Source of the DNA: Desulfuromonadales bacterium | Lineage (GTDB): Bacteria > Desulfobacterota > Desulfuromonadia > Geobacterales > Pseudopelobacteraceae | Assembly (NCBI GenBank): GCA_013377095.1 | Contig: JACAAY010000021.1 | Location: 1 to 55,500 of the forward strand | Reading direction: 5' to 3' | DNA: 55,500 nucleotides | Shown: in pieces, positions 34,555 to 43,502 of the stretch | Layout of the letters: every line of letters begins with the position of its first letter | Position numbering within the stretch: position 1 is the stretch's first letter | The notes under the pieces: model-generated | Database searches by the model: none | What the model was told of the DNA's origin: nothing | Seen by the model: only the letters and a program-made list of their open reading frames with translations | Translations under genes and position numbers: made by a program

Positions 34555-35610
34555 TCAGGCCCCCTTTCGTTGCCCGGTCTGGCGCGGGCTGAGCGTTGCG
34601 CAGGTATGGTCGAACATGTCGTGTGGATCGGGTGGGGGGGTGGCTTCCATGGTTTCAACCCCGTTATCGACCAGCATGGTTGCTTCGGCCATGACCCGCT
34701 GTTCATACTCGTCACTGAACAGCCCGGCAGTTGTCAGATAGCGTTTCAGGCGCAGGATCGGATCCCTGTCTTGCCAATCGGCCACCTCCTGCGGCGGTCG
34801 ATAGCGGGCGGCGTCATCGGCCGTGGTGTGATCGCCCATGCGGTAGGTCAGGCATTCGATAAAGGTCGGTCCGCCACCGTTGCGCGCCTTTTCCAGCGCC
34901 TGGCGTGTGGCTGCGTACACGGCAAACACGTCGTTGCCATCCACCTGGATCCCTTCAAAGCCATAGGCCAGGGCTTTCTGGGCCAGGGATGCCGACCCGG
35001 TCTGTCCCGCAACCGGAATTGAGATGGCCCACTGGTTGTTCTGGCAGATGAACACCACCGGCAGTTTGAACAGCCCAGCCATGTTAAAACCCTCGTGGAA
35101 ATCACCCTTTGACGTGGCGCCGTCGCCGAAATAGGCGGCGGCCACAACCGGATCCTTTTGGTAGCGGGCCGCCATGGCCGCGCCCACGGCATGCAGGATC
35201 TGGGTCCCGACCGCAACGCAGAAGGGGAAGATATTGAGATGGTCCGGGGTGATCAGGCCGCGTTCGTCGCCGCTCCAGTACTGGAAGAGCTGGTGGATGG
35301 GATAGCCGAGGGTCAGGTGGACCCCCATCTCCCGGAAGGAGGGGAAGACCCAGTCATGTGGCTCCAGGGCCAGTGCGCTCCCCACCTGGGACGCTTCCTG
35401 ACCCGTCAGGGGAGGGTAGGTGCCGATCCGTCCCTCGCGCTGCAGGTCAACGGCGCGTTTGTCAAAGATCCGCGCCAGCACCATCATTTCGTACATGCGC
35501 CGGATCTCGGCTTCGGACAGGGGGGGCATCAGTGCTTTGTCAACCGCGCCATCCTGGTTGAGAATTTCCAGGCGGCGAACCGAAAAGGTGCTGAGAATCT
35601 GTTCTGGCAT
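34555..35610 (-). CDS. pdhA: 2-oxoacid dehydrogenase E1 component, alpha subunit
   Basis: 351 residues from the ATG at 35610; the frame runs on to 35679 without a ribosome site. The thiamine-diphosphate motif is GDGATSKGDFHEGFNMAGLF followed by PVVFICQNNQWAIS. RIGTYPPLTGQEASQVGSAL and YRMGDHTTADDAARY are family-typical, the latter carrying the phosphorylation-loop His. The N-terminal extension (MPEQILSTFSVRRLEILNQD) is characteristic of the PDH-type alpha subunits of the bacterial heterotetrameric E1 branch. First gene of the E1alpha-E1beta-E2 run. It is divergent from the aldo/keto reductase gene, with 131 bases between the starts. Confidence 0.9.
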   Translation of the reverse strand: MPEQILSTFSVRRLEILNQDGAVDKALMPPLSEAEIRRMYEMMVLARIFDKRAVDLQREGRIGTYPPLTGQEASQVGSALALEPHDWVFPSFREMGVHLTLGYPIHQLFQYWSGDERGLITPDHLNIFPFCVAVGTQILHAVGAAMAARYQKDPVVAAAYFGDGATSKGDFHEGFNMAGLFKLPVVFICQNNQWAISIPVAGQTGSASLAQKALAYGFEGIQVDGNDVFAVYAATRQALEKARNGGGPTFIECLTYRMGDHTTADDAARYRPPQEVADWQDRDPILRLKRYLTTAGLFSDEYEQRVMAEATMLVDNGVETMEATPPPDPHDMFDHTCATLSPRQTGQRKGA

Positions 35611-35741
35611 GGTCGTCGTCCCTTGGGGGAGTGGGTGTCGTGGTGCGGAGAGTGTAGCCGCCGTCACGGGGAATGTCAACGCAAGCCCGCTTTGCTCCGC
35701 AGCTGATTCGGCGGTATACTTAATGAACGGAGGGTGAAACC

Positions 35742-36575
35742 ATGACTATTCCCAAACGGAAACTGGGCAGCACCGGAGTGGAGGTAACGCAGATCGGTCT
35801 TGGTGGTGAGGGTATCCTGCGCACCCACGGCCATGACCGGCAGGCCAATGCCCTGATCAACAGGGCAATCGACCTGGGTATCGGCTATTTCGAATCGGCG
35901 CGGGCCTACGACGGGAGTGAATCCTATTACGGAAAGGCACTGCTAGAGCGCAGGAAGGAGATCTTCCTGGCCAGCAAGTCCCACGCCCGCGACAAACTGG
36001 GCGCTCTGGCACACCTGCTGGAGACTCTTCGCAACATGCACACCGACTATCTTGATCTGTGGCAGGTGCACGATGTGCGCAGCGACAACGACATTGCCGC
36101 GATTTTTGGACCGGGCGGGGCCATCGAGGCCTTTGTGGAGGCAAAGGAGAAGGGGCTGGTGCGCTTCATCGGCGTAACCGGGCACCATGATCCGGCCATT
36201 ATCCGCAGCTGCATCGAACTGTTTCCCTTTGACTCCGTGCTGGTGCCGGTCAATGCGGCCGAACCGGCCCACAACAGCTTTATGGAGCAGGTGCTGCCTC
36301 TGGCAACCGAGCGCCGCATGGGGATCGTAGGGATGAAGGTCTATCTGCGCGGTTTTGCCGCCCGCATACCCGGCTATGGCGGCATGGAGCCCTTCCTGCG
36401 TTTTGCGCTCTCCCAGACGGTCAGCACCCTGGTGATCGGCTGCGACGATCTGCAACAGCTGGAGGAAAACGTCGCCTTTGCCGAGTCGTTTCAGCCCATG
36501 AGCGAACGGGAACAGCAGGAATTAATTGCCTATGTCGCCCCCTATGCCCGGCAGCTGATGTATTACAAACCATAG
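35742..36575 (+). CDS. Aldo/keto reductase family oxidoreductase
   Basis: 277 residues, with CGGAGGG before the ATG. KLGSTGVEVTQIGLGGEGIL is the N-terminal strand pair. The catalytic tetrad is traceable: the usual Asp position reads Glu in YFESARAYDGSE, with Tyr in AYD, Lys in LASKSHARDK and His in LWQVHDV. VIGCDDLQQLEENV is the C-terminal NADPH-binding signature. The Asp-to-Glu change is mild and occurs in the family. It reduces an aldehyde or ketone with NAD(P)H; the substrate is unknown. It is divergent from the E1alpha gene. Confidence 0.85.
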   Translation: MTIPKRKLGSTGVEVTQIGLGGEGILRTHGHDRQANALINRAIDLGIGYFESARAYDGSESYYGKALLERRKEIFLASKSHARDKLGALAHLLETLRNMHTDYLDLWQVHDVRSDNDIAAIFGPGGAIEAFVEAKEKGLVRFIGVTGHHDPAIIRSCIELFPFDSVLVPVNAAEPAHNSFMEQVLPLATERRMGIVGMKVYLRGFAARIPGYGGMEPFLRFALSQTVSTLVIGCDDLQQLEENVAFAESFQPMSEREQQELIAYVAPYARQLMYYKP

Positions 36576-36693
36576 CGGATGGGAATATGATTTGTGTTTG
36601 CGATTGGCGTTGATTTGAGGCATTCTCCACATGTTGTCTCTGGCTGTATTGTCATGAATTATCATTCACTTCAATTCCAGGAGAACGACCATA

Positions 36694-38748
36694 GTGACCC
36701 GCGAAACCATCCGCAATATCGGCATCATCTCACACATTGACGCCGGCAAGACCACCGTCTCCGAACGTATCCTCTTTTACAGCGGTGAGACCCACAAAAT
36801 GGGCGAGGTCCACGATGGCCAGGCGGTCATGGACTGGATGCCCCAGGAACAGGAGCGGGGTATCACCATAACCGCCTCGGCCACCAGTTGCCGATGGGGC
36901 GATGTCCGCATCAACCTGATCGATACCCCCGGACACATTGATTTCACCATCGAGGTGGAGCGCAGCATGCGGGTGCTGGATGGGGCCGTGGCCATCTTCA
37001 GCGCAGTTGAGGGCGTCCAGCCGCAGAGTGAATCGGTGTGGCGCCAAGCGGACCGCTATGCCGTGCCGCGCATCTGTTTTATCAACAAGATGGACCGGGT
37101 TGGGTCCGATTATCGTCAGACCCTGCGTCAGATGGAAGAGCGGCTGGGGGCTCGGCCGGTGCTGCTGCAGCTGCCCCTGGGTGAGGAAAGCGGGTTCAGC
37201 GGGGTGATCGACCTGCTGGACGAGCAGGCGCTGTTCTTTGATGTGGGTGATCTGGGCAAGACCATGCAGCGCAAGCCGTTATCGCCGGATATGGTGGATG
37301 CGGTGCGGGAGGAGCGTCTGAAGCTGAGCGAAGCTCTGGCAGATTTCGATGAAAGCATCCTGGCCGATTTTGTCAACGGGACCAAGGTCTCCGCGGAACG
37401 ACTGCGGGCGGCGTTGCGCCGGGGAACCCTGGCGTGCAGTATCGTGCCGGTGCTGCTCGGTTCGGCTCTGCGCAACAAAGGTATCCAGCCACTGCTGGAC
37501 GCTGTTGGGTACTATCTCCCCTCTCCGGAGGAGGTGCCATCGCTGGTGGGACGTGATCCGGCCAGCGAGCGGAGCGAGACGGTGGCGTGCGATCCCCGGG
37601 CTCCCTTGCGGGCCCTGGCCTTCAAGGTCATGTCCGACGAGGGACGTATGCTGACCTATCTGCGGATCTACGCCGGTTCGCTCCGTTTTGGCGCGACCCT
37701 GTTGAACTCCAGTCGCGGGGTCACCGAGCGGGTCGGTCGGCTGTTCCGCATGCACTCCCATCGGCGAGAGGATCTGACCGAAGCTTTTGCCGGTGATATC
37801 GTGGCCGTGCTCGGCTTCCGAGAAACCTATACCGGCGATACCCTCTGCGATCCGCACCACCCCCTGGTGCTGGAAGGACTCACCATACCGGAGCCGGTGG
37901 TGTCGGTGGCGGTGGAGCCCCAGGGCGCCGATGACCGGGAGAAGTTCCCCGCTGCCTTGACAAAGCTGCAGTGGGAAGATCCCACCTTCAGGGTCCACGA
38001 GGATGAGGAGACCGGCCAGACCATCCTGACCGGCATGGGCGAGCTGCATCTGGAGATCGTCATCGATCGACTGGGTCGCGAGTACGGGGTACGGGTCACG
38101 AGTGGCCGGCCGCGGGTGGTCTATCGCGAGACCCTGCGCCGCGAGGTGCGGCGGCGTGAGCTGTTCCGTTTCGAGCGGGAAGGGCGGGCCGAGGTGGGCG
38201 AGATACAATTTCGTTTGAAACCGCTGCCAAGGGGCAGTGGTATGCGATTCATCCTGCCACCGGCAACTCCCCAGCTGACGCCGGCGCTTCTGGCACTGAT
38301 CGAGGAAAACCTGCGCCAGGGGTGTCTGACCGGTTGCCAGACCGGCTACCGGCTGACCGATCTGCAGGTGGAGGCCGAGGAGATACCTTTCGAACAGGGG
38401 GTGACCACAGAAACCGGTCTCAAGGCGGCAGCCCAGCGCGGGGTGCAGCTGGCGGCCCGCGAGGGGGAACCCTACCTGCTGGAACCGATCATGACACTGG
38501 AGCTGACGGTTCCCACGGACTATCTGGGCAAGGTTCTGGGCACGCTGCAGCAGAAACGGGGACGTGTGGAAGGGGTCAGGAACAGCGGCGACAGTGAGGT
38601 GTTGCGTGCAACCGCGCCGCTGTCCGAGATGTTCGGCTTCATGACCGAGCTGCGCAGCGCCACCAGGGGGCGGGGCAGCTACACCATGGAATTCCTCTGT
38701 TTCGAAGAGGCGCCCCACGAGGTGCAGAAACAGTTCGGGTTGGGGTAG
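36694..38748 (+). CDS. Elongation factor G paralogue (EF-G2-like)
   Basis: 684 residues from a GTG with the site CAGGAGAACGACC. G-domain motifs: G1 [10 protein letters not shown]2 [12 protein letters not shown]3 DTPGHIDF, G4 INKMDR. Domains II-V follow, with the domain IV and V signatures ([20 protein letters not shown], and [14 protein letters not shown] near the end). EF-G drives ribosomal translocation; second copies can be specialised for ribosome recycling or stress. It is not beside rpsL, rpsG or tuf, so it is probably not the main copy. About 118 featureless bases precede it, and 255 featureless bases follow before the lipoprotein gene. Confidence 0.9.
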   Translation: MTRETIRNIGIISHIDAGKTTVSERILFYSGETHKMGEVHDGQAVMDWMPQEQERGITITASATSCRWGDVRINLIDTPGHIDFTIEVERSMRVLDGAVAIFSAVEGVQPQSESVWRQADRYAVPRICFINKMDRVGSDYRQTLRQMEERLGARPVLLQLPLGEESGFSGVIDLLDEQALFFDVGDLGKTMQRKPLSPDMVDAVREERLKLSEALADFDESILADFVNGTKVSAERLRAALRRGTLACSIVPVLLGSALRNKGIQPLLDAVGYYLPSPEEVPSLVGRDPASERSETVACDPRAPLRALAFKVMSDEGRMLTYLRIYAGSLRFGATLLNSSRGVTERVGRLFRMHSHRREDLTEAFAGDIVAVLGFRETYTGDTLCDPHHPLVLEGLTIPEPVVSVAVEPQGADDREKFPAALTKLQWEDPTFRVHEDEETGQTILTGMGELHLEIVIDRLGREYGVRVTSGRPRVVYRETLRREVRRRELFRFEREGRAEVGEIQFRLKPLPRGSGMRFILPPATPQLTPALLALIEENLRQGCLTGCQTGYRLTDLQVEAEEIPFEQGVTTETGLKAAAQRGVQLAAREGEPYLLEPIMTLELTVPTDYLGKVLGTLQQKRGRVEGVRNSGDSEVLRATAPLSEMFGFMTELRSATRGRGSYTMEFLCFEEAPHEVQKQFGLG

Positions 38749-39003
38749 ACTGACGGTAGTGCGCAATCCAAGCTGAATCCGTGACACCTTCCTGGTTTCA
38801 CTCGCTCAGAATGCCTCCGTCCCGGCGTTTCTGGCATGATTTTCGGTATGGCCGTTGATCACCCGACATGCACGGAATGGAGCGTCACAGACGGCGATGG
38901 TCTCCGGCATTTTGCTCGTTACGCCATGCATGCGTCACGGATCCAGGTCTATTCATCAAGCCTTGGCAAAGAGAACAGAAACCCTTTCAAGGAGTGTGAG
39001 ACA

Positions 39004-40146
39004 ATGAAACAGTATGGTATGACGGTCCTCTGTCTGATGATTGTCTGCATCAGCGGTTGCGCACAGAGCTTGCCTCCCCGCGAAGAACTCAACCAGGCCG
39101 TCAAAATGACCTTTGATACAACCGGGTTGAATTACAGCTCAAGAAGCAGGATTACCAATCTGTCCCTGTCAAAACAGGGCACGAACGTCGAATCTGGTGA
39201 CAAACTCTCCACTTACCTTGGAACGGGCCTTGAAATCGCCCGGGGTTTTTCCGTAAACGTTGATGGCGCAATTGACATGAAGGCCAAAAAAGCCGAAGTG
39301 CTGTACGATCTGCGTTATGACAAGGACAACGTCGAAGTCTCGATCAAAATTCCGCTGCTGATTGATTACACTACGCAAACGATGTATGTGGGAACGTCGA
39401 TTTTCAACACAATTCTTGAATCGCTCTATCCCCGGATCCCGGCAGCCAGGGGCAGGTTGTTCAAGATCAATCTGAACGAGTTGTTACGGGAAGGCAGCGC
39501 GGACATGCCGGAACTTTCCAAGCTGGTTACGGAGAATCGTTTCACTCCTAAAAGCATTGAGAGTATTAACAACGCTGTCAAGGCCAGCGTCTTGAAGACG
39601 ATGTCCAAACTCAATGATACCTGCCTGAGCTATCAACCCTTGACAGAGCAGGACAAGCAGGCGGGAGTGGTAAAGCGTATTCAGGTCAATCTGGGACACA
39701 GCGATTCGGTTAACGCTGTTATGGACCTTGTTGATGGTGTTCTGCAGGCCTTGTATCAAGACGCTGTCATCACTAAAAAAGAATATGCCGTACTGCTTAC
39801 CATGACTGACAGGCAAGAACTGAGCGGTATTATTGAAAAGTTCACCATCGGGATGATAATGGACGTCGGAATTGCTCAATCAGGGTTCGTCAGTCAGGTG
39901 GCGAGCCAGATTCAGGTTGCCGAGAAGGGGGGCGGTTTTCAGCTCGGCCTTGATAATGTCAGCTCATTCAGCAGCTACAATGCTCCACGCTTCTCGTTAA
40001 ACCCCGGGGTCAGCGGCGTTGTTGATTTCAAAGAGGTGCTGGATGTCATCAAGGCTGACATGCATAAAGAAAAAAACACTGCAAAGCCGAGCGGTGACTC
40101 ATCCCAGGGGGGCGAAGACTCCAGGGACGCACCGGAGAAACAGTAA
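39004..40146 (+). CDS. Predicted lipoprotein of unknown function
   Basis: 380 residues from the ATG at 39004 (AAGGAG site); the open frame upstream to 38836 has no start signal. The N-terminus MKQYGMTVLCLMIVCISGCA is a lipoprotein signal with lipobox ISGC (Cys at 20), so it is probably anchored in the outer membrane. The rest is mixed alpha/beta with no motif I recognise; a charged Lys/Asp/Glu tail (EKNTAKPSGDSSQGGEDSRD) ends it. The gene is followed by two genes on the same strand (DUF3124 at 60 bases, then YitT), suggesting an operon. Confidence 0.7.
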   Translation: MKQYGMTVLCLMIVCISGCAQSLPPREELNQAVKMTFDTTGLNYSSRSRITNLSLSKQGTNVESGDKLSTYLGTGLEIARGFSVNVDGAIDMKAKKAEVLYDLRYDKDNVEVSIKIPLLIDYTTQTMYVGTSIFNTILESLYPRIPAARGRLFKINLNELLREGSADMPELSKLVTENRFTPKSIESINNAVKASVLKTMSKLNDTCLSYQPLTEQDKQAGVVKRIQVNLGHSDSVNAVMDLVDGVLQALYQDAVITKKEYAVLLTMTDRQELSGIIEKFTIGMIMDVGIAQSGFVSQVASQIQVAEKGGGFQLGLDNVSSFSSYNAPRFSLNPGVSGVVDFKEVLDVIKADMHKEKNTAKPSGDSSQGGEDSRDAPEKQ

Positions 40147-40206
40147 ACGGACAACACTTCAGATTGGCATGCAGAGACACAACGCACATTATTTCCAGGA
40201 GGATGT

Positions 40207-40707
40207 ATGGTTCCCTGCCTTCAGTACAACAGGATCATCGTGAAGGGTTTTCTTCTGATGGTCCTGCTTTTGTCCCTCTGCCACACCGCCTTCGCTTCTA
40301 CGGAATACAGGTTTTCACGGGGACAGACCCTGTATGTGCCGGTCTATTCAAACATCTTTAGCGCCCCCAAGAAAATTCCGTTCAATCTGGCAGCAATCTT
40401 GAGCATCCGCAATACGGATATGTGGAACTCCATCAGCATCATTGCCGCGGATTACCATGACTCCAGGGGCAAGTTAATCAGAAAGTACTACCGACAGCCG
40501 GTAACCCTGGCGCCTTTGGAGTCGACCGAAATTTTTATACCTGAGGAGGACACAGCCGGCGGCACCGGTGCCAACTTTATCGTCAGATGGAATTCTCGGA
40601 AAGAGGTCAATGTTCCCATTGTTGAGAGTGTCATGATCGGCATGAAATCCGGACAGGGAATCTCCTTTGTAGGTCCCGGTCAGGAAATCAGGGAATCTTC
40701 TCGGTGA
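40207..40707 (+). CDS. Secreted DUF3124 protein
   Basis: 166 residues, with a strong GGAGG site 5 bases before the ATG. A signal peptide (IVKGFLLMVLLLSLCHTAFA) leads to a beta-rich domain: RFSRGQTLYVPVYSNIF, LAAILSIRNTDMWNSISIIA, YYRQPVTLAPLESTEIFIPE and GGTGANFIVRW. This matches DUF3124, a small periplasmic immunoglobulin-like family of unknown role. The stop overlaps the GTG start of the YitT-family gene (GTGA), so translation is coupled. Confidence 0.8.
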   Translation: MVPCLQYNRIIVKGFLLMVLLLSLCHTAFASTEYRFSRGQTLYVPVYSNIFSAPKKIPFNLAAILSIRNTDMWNSISIIAADYHDSRGKLIRKYYRQPVTLAPLESTEIFIPEEDTAGGTGANFIVRWNSRKEVNVPIVESVMIGMKSGQGISFVGPGQEIRESSR

Positions 40708-41564
40708 ACAACCGTATGAAAGTGGTTCTTCGAGAATTGGTGAGCGTCCTGCTGATTGTCATGGGTATTTTTTCGGCGGGAATGGGTATAAAAGGGTTTT
40801 TGCTGTCGAGCCACTTTATCGACGGCGGAGTAACCGGCATATCCATGCTGCTCTCCAACGTGCTTGGTTACCCGTTGGCGATCCTTATTCCGCTCATCAA
40901 TCTTCCGTTCATCGTGCTTGGCTACCGTCAGATCGGCTGGTTGTTCGCCTTGAAAAGCACCCTGGCGATTGCGGGGTTGGCCGCATGCCTGGCCTTTATC
41001 AGCTTTCCGGATGTAACCCCTGATAAACTCCTGACCGCCGTTTTTGGCGGTTTTTTTATCGGCGCCGGAATCGGTCTTGCCATTCGCGGCGGCGCTGTCC
41101 TTGACGGTACTGAAATAGCAGCCCTGCTGATCAGTAAAAGCAGTCATCTCCTGAAAGTCGGCGATGTCATTCTGATCTTGAATGTTTTCATCTTTTCCGC
41201 TGCCGCCTATTTTCTCGGCATCGATTCGGCGCTCTATTCGGTCCTGACCTACATTGCGGCATCGAAGACAATCGATTTTCTGATTCATGGCATTGAGGAA
41301 TACAACGCCATCATTATAATGTCGGAAAAGAGTGACGAGATCAGGGACGCGATTGTTAACGTCCTGAGTAGAGGCGTGACGATTTATAACGGCCGCGGTG
41401 GGATGAGTGGCAAGTCGATGCATATCCTCTATTGTGTCGTAACACGCTTGGAAATCGGCAGCGTCAAAAACATCGTCAACGGGATTGACGAAGCGGCATT
41501 TATCGTCATCCACCCCTTGTCGGACGCAGCCGGAGGTATCATCAAAAAAACCGCTCTGCATTGA
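40704..41564 (+). CDS. YitT-family membrane protein (DUF161 + DUF2179)
   Basis: 286 residues from the GTG at 40704 that overlaps the previous stop (GTGA); an ATG at 40716 is the alternative. Five to six membrane helices occupy about 1-195 (VSVLLIVMGIFSAGMGIKGF, then LLSSHFIDGGVTGISMLLSN). The C-terminal cytoplasmic DUF2179 domain reads AIIIMSEKSDEIRDAIVNVL, GVTIYNGRGGMSGKSMHILY, VVTRLEIGSVKNIVNGIDEA. YitT-like proteins are probable transporters of unknown substrate. It converges with the DUF35 gene at 75 bases, with only a weak hairpin (41612-41631) between. Confidence 0.88.
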   Translation: MNNRMKVVLRELVSVLLIVMGIFSAGMGIKGFLLSSHFIDGGVTGISMLLSNVLGYPLAILIPLINLPFIVLGYRQIGWLFALKSTLAIAGLAACLAFISFPDVTPDKLLTAVFGGFFIGAGIGLAIRGGAVLDGTEIAALLISKSSHLLKVGDVILILNVFIFSAAAYFLGIDSALYSVLTYIAASKTIDFLIHGIEEYNAIIIMSEKSDEIRDAIVNVLSRGVTIYNGRGGMSGKSMHILYCVVTRLEIGSVKNIVNGIDEAAFIVIHPLSDAAGGIIKKTALH

Positions 41565-41639
41565 CGGGAAAACGGCAACTCGTGGAAGACTCGGTGAAAT
41601 ACTGGCTGATGATCGACGATAAATCGTTGATGCCGTGTT

Positions 41640-42119
41640 TCAAACCGCCACGAAATAGACGTCGGAAGCCTTGAACTTGGAGTTGCGCAGGAAGCGCGCC
41701 CGGACATCCAAGCCGATGGTCACTTCGTCCGGCTCGACCCCCACTAGCCGCGAGAGGAAAAGGGTGTCCACCCCGTCGAATTCCACCAGGATCAGGGTGA
41801 AGGGGGTCTCCTTGAGAAAAGCCTCTCCGCCGAAATGACAGGTGGTAAAGGTATGTATACGCCCCTGGAGCGGCAGCTCGTGCCATTCGGTGGTGCCACC
41901 GCACTGCATGCAGTGTCCGCGCGGGGTGGCATAGATGTAGTCGCAGGCCGGACAGCGGCTCCCCAGAAGTTTGCCCTTGGACAGGCCGGCAAAGAAGGGG
42001 GAGTCCTGGGCATAGGAGTGGAGATAGTCGATCTCGTAGTGCTGCTTGATAATGATCGGATCCACATTGAAGAGTATGGTCCCCTCGGCGGTTTCCGGCA
42101 ATTTGGCATGTTTATTCAT
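41640..42119 (-). CDS. DUF35 zinc-ribbon/OB-fold protein, partner of the thiolase-like protein
   Basis: 159 residues. A rubredoxin-like zinc ribbon reads SRCPACDYIYATPRGHCMQC (CxxC...CxxC). The OB-fold part follows (GRIHTFTTCHFGGEAFLKET, ILVEFDGVDTLFLSRLVGVE). An N-terminal helix (IIIKQHYEIDYLHSYAQDSP) is typical of DUF35 proteins that pair with SCP2-type thiolases or related aldolases (BbsA/BbsB, ChsH2-DUF35/Ltp2). The start overlaps the stop of the thiolase-like gene (ATGA), strong evidence for a stable complex. Confidence 0.88.
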   Translation of the reverse strand: MNKHAKLPETAEGTILFNVDPIIIKQHYEIDYLHSYAQDSPFFAGLSKGKLLGSRCPACDYIYATPRGHCMQCGGTTEWHELPLQGRIHTFTTCHFGGEAFLKETPFTLILVEFDGVDTLFLSRLVGVEPDEVTIGLDVRARFLRNSKFKASDVYFVAV

Positions 42120-43411
42120 GGTTCTCTCTCCAATATGCTTACCGTGATATAGGTTCCTGTCCCGGCATGGCTGTGGATCAGCCCCCGCTGCGCCCCCTCC
42201 TGCTGCAAGGTCGCGTCCCCCAGGTGTTTGCCAATACTCCCTTGAAGCTGCCAGAAGGCGAAGACCGCCTGCATCAGGCCGGTCGCCCCCACCGGGTGGC
42301 CGCAGGCCAGCAGCCCCCCGGACGGATTGACCGGGATCCTGGGCCAGCGCTGTTCCCCTGAAAAGTTCAGTCCGTACTCCACATTCTTCAGAAAGGGGGC
42401 GCCGGAATCGACAAAAGCGCCCCCCTCGCCGTAGCGGCAGAGTCCCAGGTCCTCGTAGGTCTGGATCTCGGACGAGGTATAGGCGTCGTGCAGCTCAATG
42501 AAATCCAACTCCTCGGCCGGGTTGGTGATGCCGGCCATGCGGTAGGCCTGGGCAGCGGCGCTGCGACCGCCGCGGAAGGAGTGCACACCGGGGTACTTGA
42601 GGTCCCGGTACTCCTCCTCGGACTCGTGCGGCAGGAGGAGTACCCTGCCATGGGGGCGGTCGGTCATGCGCATGCTGTCGGTGCCGCAGCCGACACCGCT
42701 GATCCGCACCGGGTTGGAACAGAGCCGCTGCGCCATCTCCTCCGACGCCAGGATTGCCACTGCCGCGCCGTCGGACATCTGGCAGATATCCAGCAGGGTT
42801 AGCGGCGTGGCCACCATGGGGGCGGAGCGCACATCCGCTACGGAAAGCCGGGCCGGACTCTGGGCATAGGGGTTGTGCAGAGCATTGGCGTGGTTCTTGA
42901 CAGCCACCCTGGCCATCTGCTCCACGGTGGTGCCGAACTCGTGCATGTGGCGCCGCACCATCATGGCGTAATAGCCGCTGTAGAAACCACCCACCGGGTA
43001 GTCGAAGTTGGTATCCGAGGCCAGGGCAATGAACTCGTTCCCTTTCCAGGTGTTGACCCGGCTCATGGTCTCGAAGCCCATGGCCAGGCAGACCTCCATG
43101 CGGCCCGAGGCCACCGACTCCCAGGCCGACTGGAAGCACAGCCCCCCGGTTGAACCGCCCCCCTCCACCCGGCGGGATGGTTTGGGGCAGAGTCCCAGAT
43201 AGTCCTGAACCATGGCCCCGGCCATGACCTGGCGGGTGAAATGGTCAGAGAAATAGGAACAGACGCTCCCATCGATCTCAGCCCGTGTCAGGGCAGGCAG
43301 ATCCAGCAGGGCGTAGTCGAAGGCCTCCTTGACCATCAGCCGGAAATCCCGGTCGGGATGGGCCTTGGCGAATTTGGTGATGCCGCCTGAAATCATATAG
43401 ACCGGTCGCAT
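42116..43411 (-). CDS. SCP2/thiolase-like protein without the usual nucleophilic Cys
   Basis: 431 residues. The thiolase fold is clear: DFRLMVKEAFDYALLD, RMEVCLAMGFETMSRVN, HDAYTSSEIQTYEDLGLC and NPSGGLLACGHPVGATGLMQ. The region that normally reads V(N/E)xxCASG reads RRVEGGGSTGGLCFQSAW, so a Gly stands at the catalytic Cys position. The C-terminal Cys motif is replaced by HSHAGTGTYITV. GHP His is kept. Thiolase-like retro-aldolases such as Ltp2, which pair with DUF35 proteins, also lack the usual catalysis. The reaction here is therefore probably not a classical thiolysis (inference). It overlaps the DUF35 gene and heads the minus-strand acyl-CoA gene group. Confidence 0.85.
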   Translation of the reverse strand: MRPVYMISGGITKFAKAHPDRDFRLMVKEAFDYALLDLPALTRAEIDGSVCSYFSDHFTRQVMAGAMVQDYLGLCPKPSRRVEGGGSTGGLCFQSAWESVASGRMEVCLAMGFETMSRVNTWKGNEFIALASDTNFDYPVGGFYSGYYAMMVRRHMHEFGTTVEQMARVAVKNHANALHNPYAQSPARLSVADVRSAPMVATPLTLLDICQMSDGAAVAILASEEMAQRLCSNPVRISGVGCGTDSMRMTDRPHGRVLLLPHESEEEYRDLKYPGVHSFRGGRSAAAQAYRMAGITNPAEELDFIELHDAYTSSEIQTYEDLGLCRYGEGGAFVDSGAPFLKNVEYGLNFSGEQRWPRIPVNPSGGLLACGHPVGATGLMQAVFAFWQLQGSIGKHLGDATLQQEGAQRGLIHSHAGTGTYITVSILEREP

Positions 43412-43430
43412 AGTTTCTCCTTAAAAGATT

Positions 43431-43502
43431 GTTCAAGGTTCAAAGTTCTTGGTTCAAGGTTCTGGGTTATAAACCTCGAACCTTGAACTACGAACTTTGA
43501 AC
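43431..43502. repeat. GTTCAAGG/GTTCAAAG inverted-repeat hairpin
   Basis: GTTCAAAGTTC (43438-43448) pairs with GAACTTTGAAC (43492-43502), and GTTCAAGGTTC (43452-43462) pairs with GAACCTTGAAC (43478-43488). Together they form a long imperfect hairpin. It fills the gap between the acyl-CoA dehydrogenase and thiolase-like genes and contains the last codons and stop of the dehydrogenase gene. Confidence 0.8.

Noticed and set aside
37279..38787. 502-residue minus-strand frame opposite the EF-G gene
   Set aside because: It is the antisense shadow of a GC-rich gene; the plus strand encodes EF-G with all motifs. The same holds for the long antisense frames at 11947-12900 (cas1) and 52363-53784 (metH).
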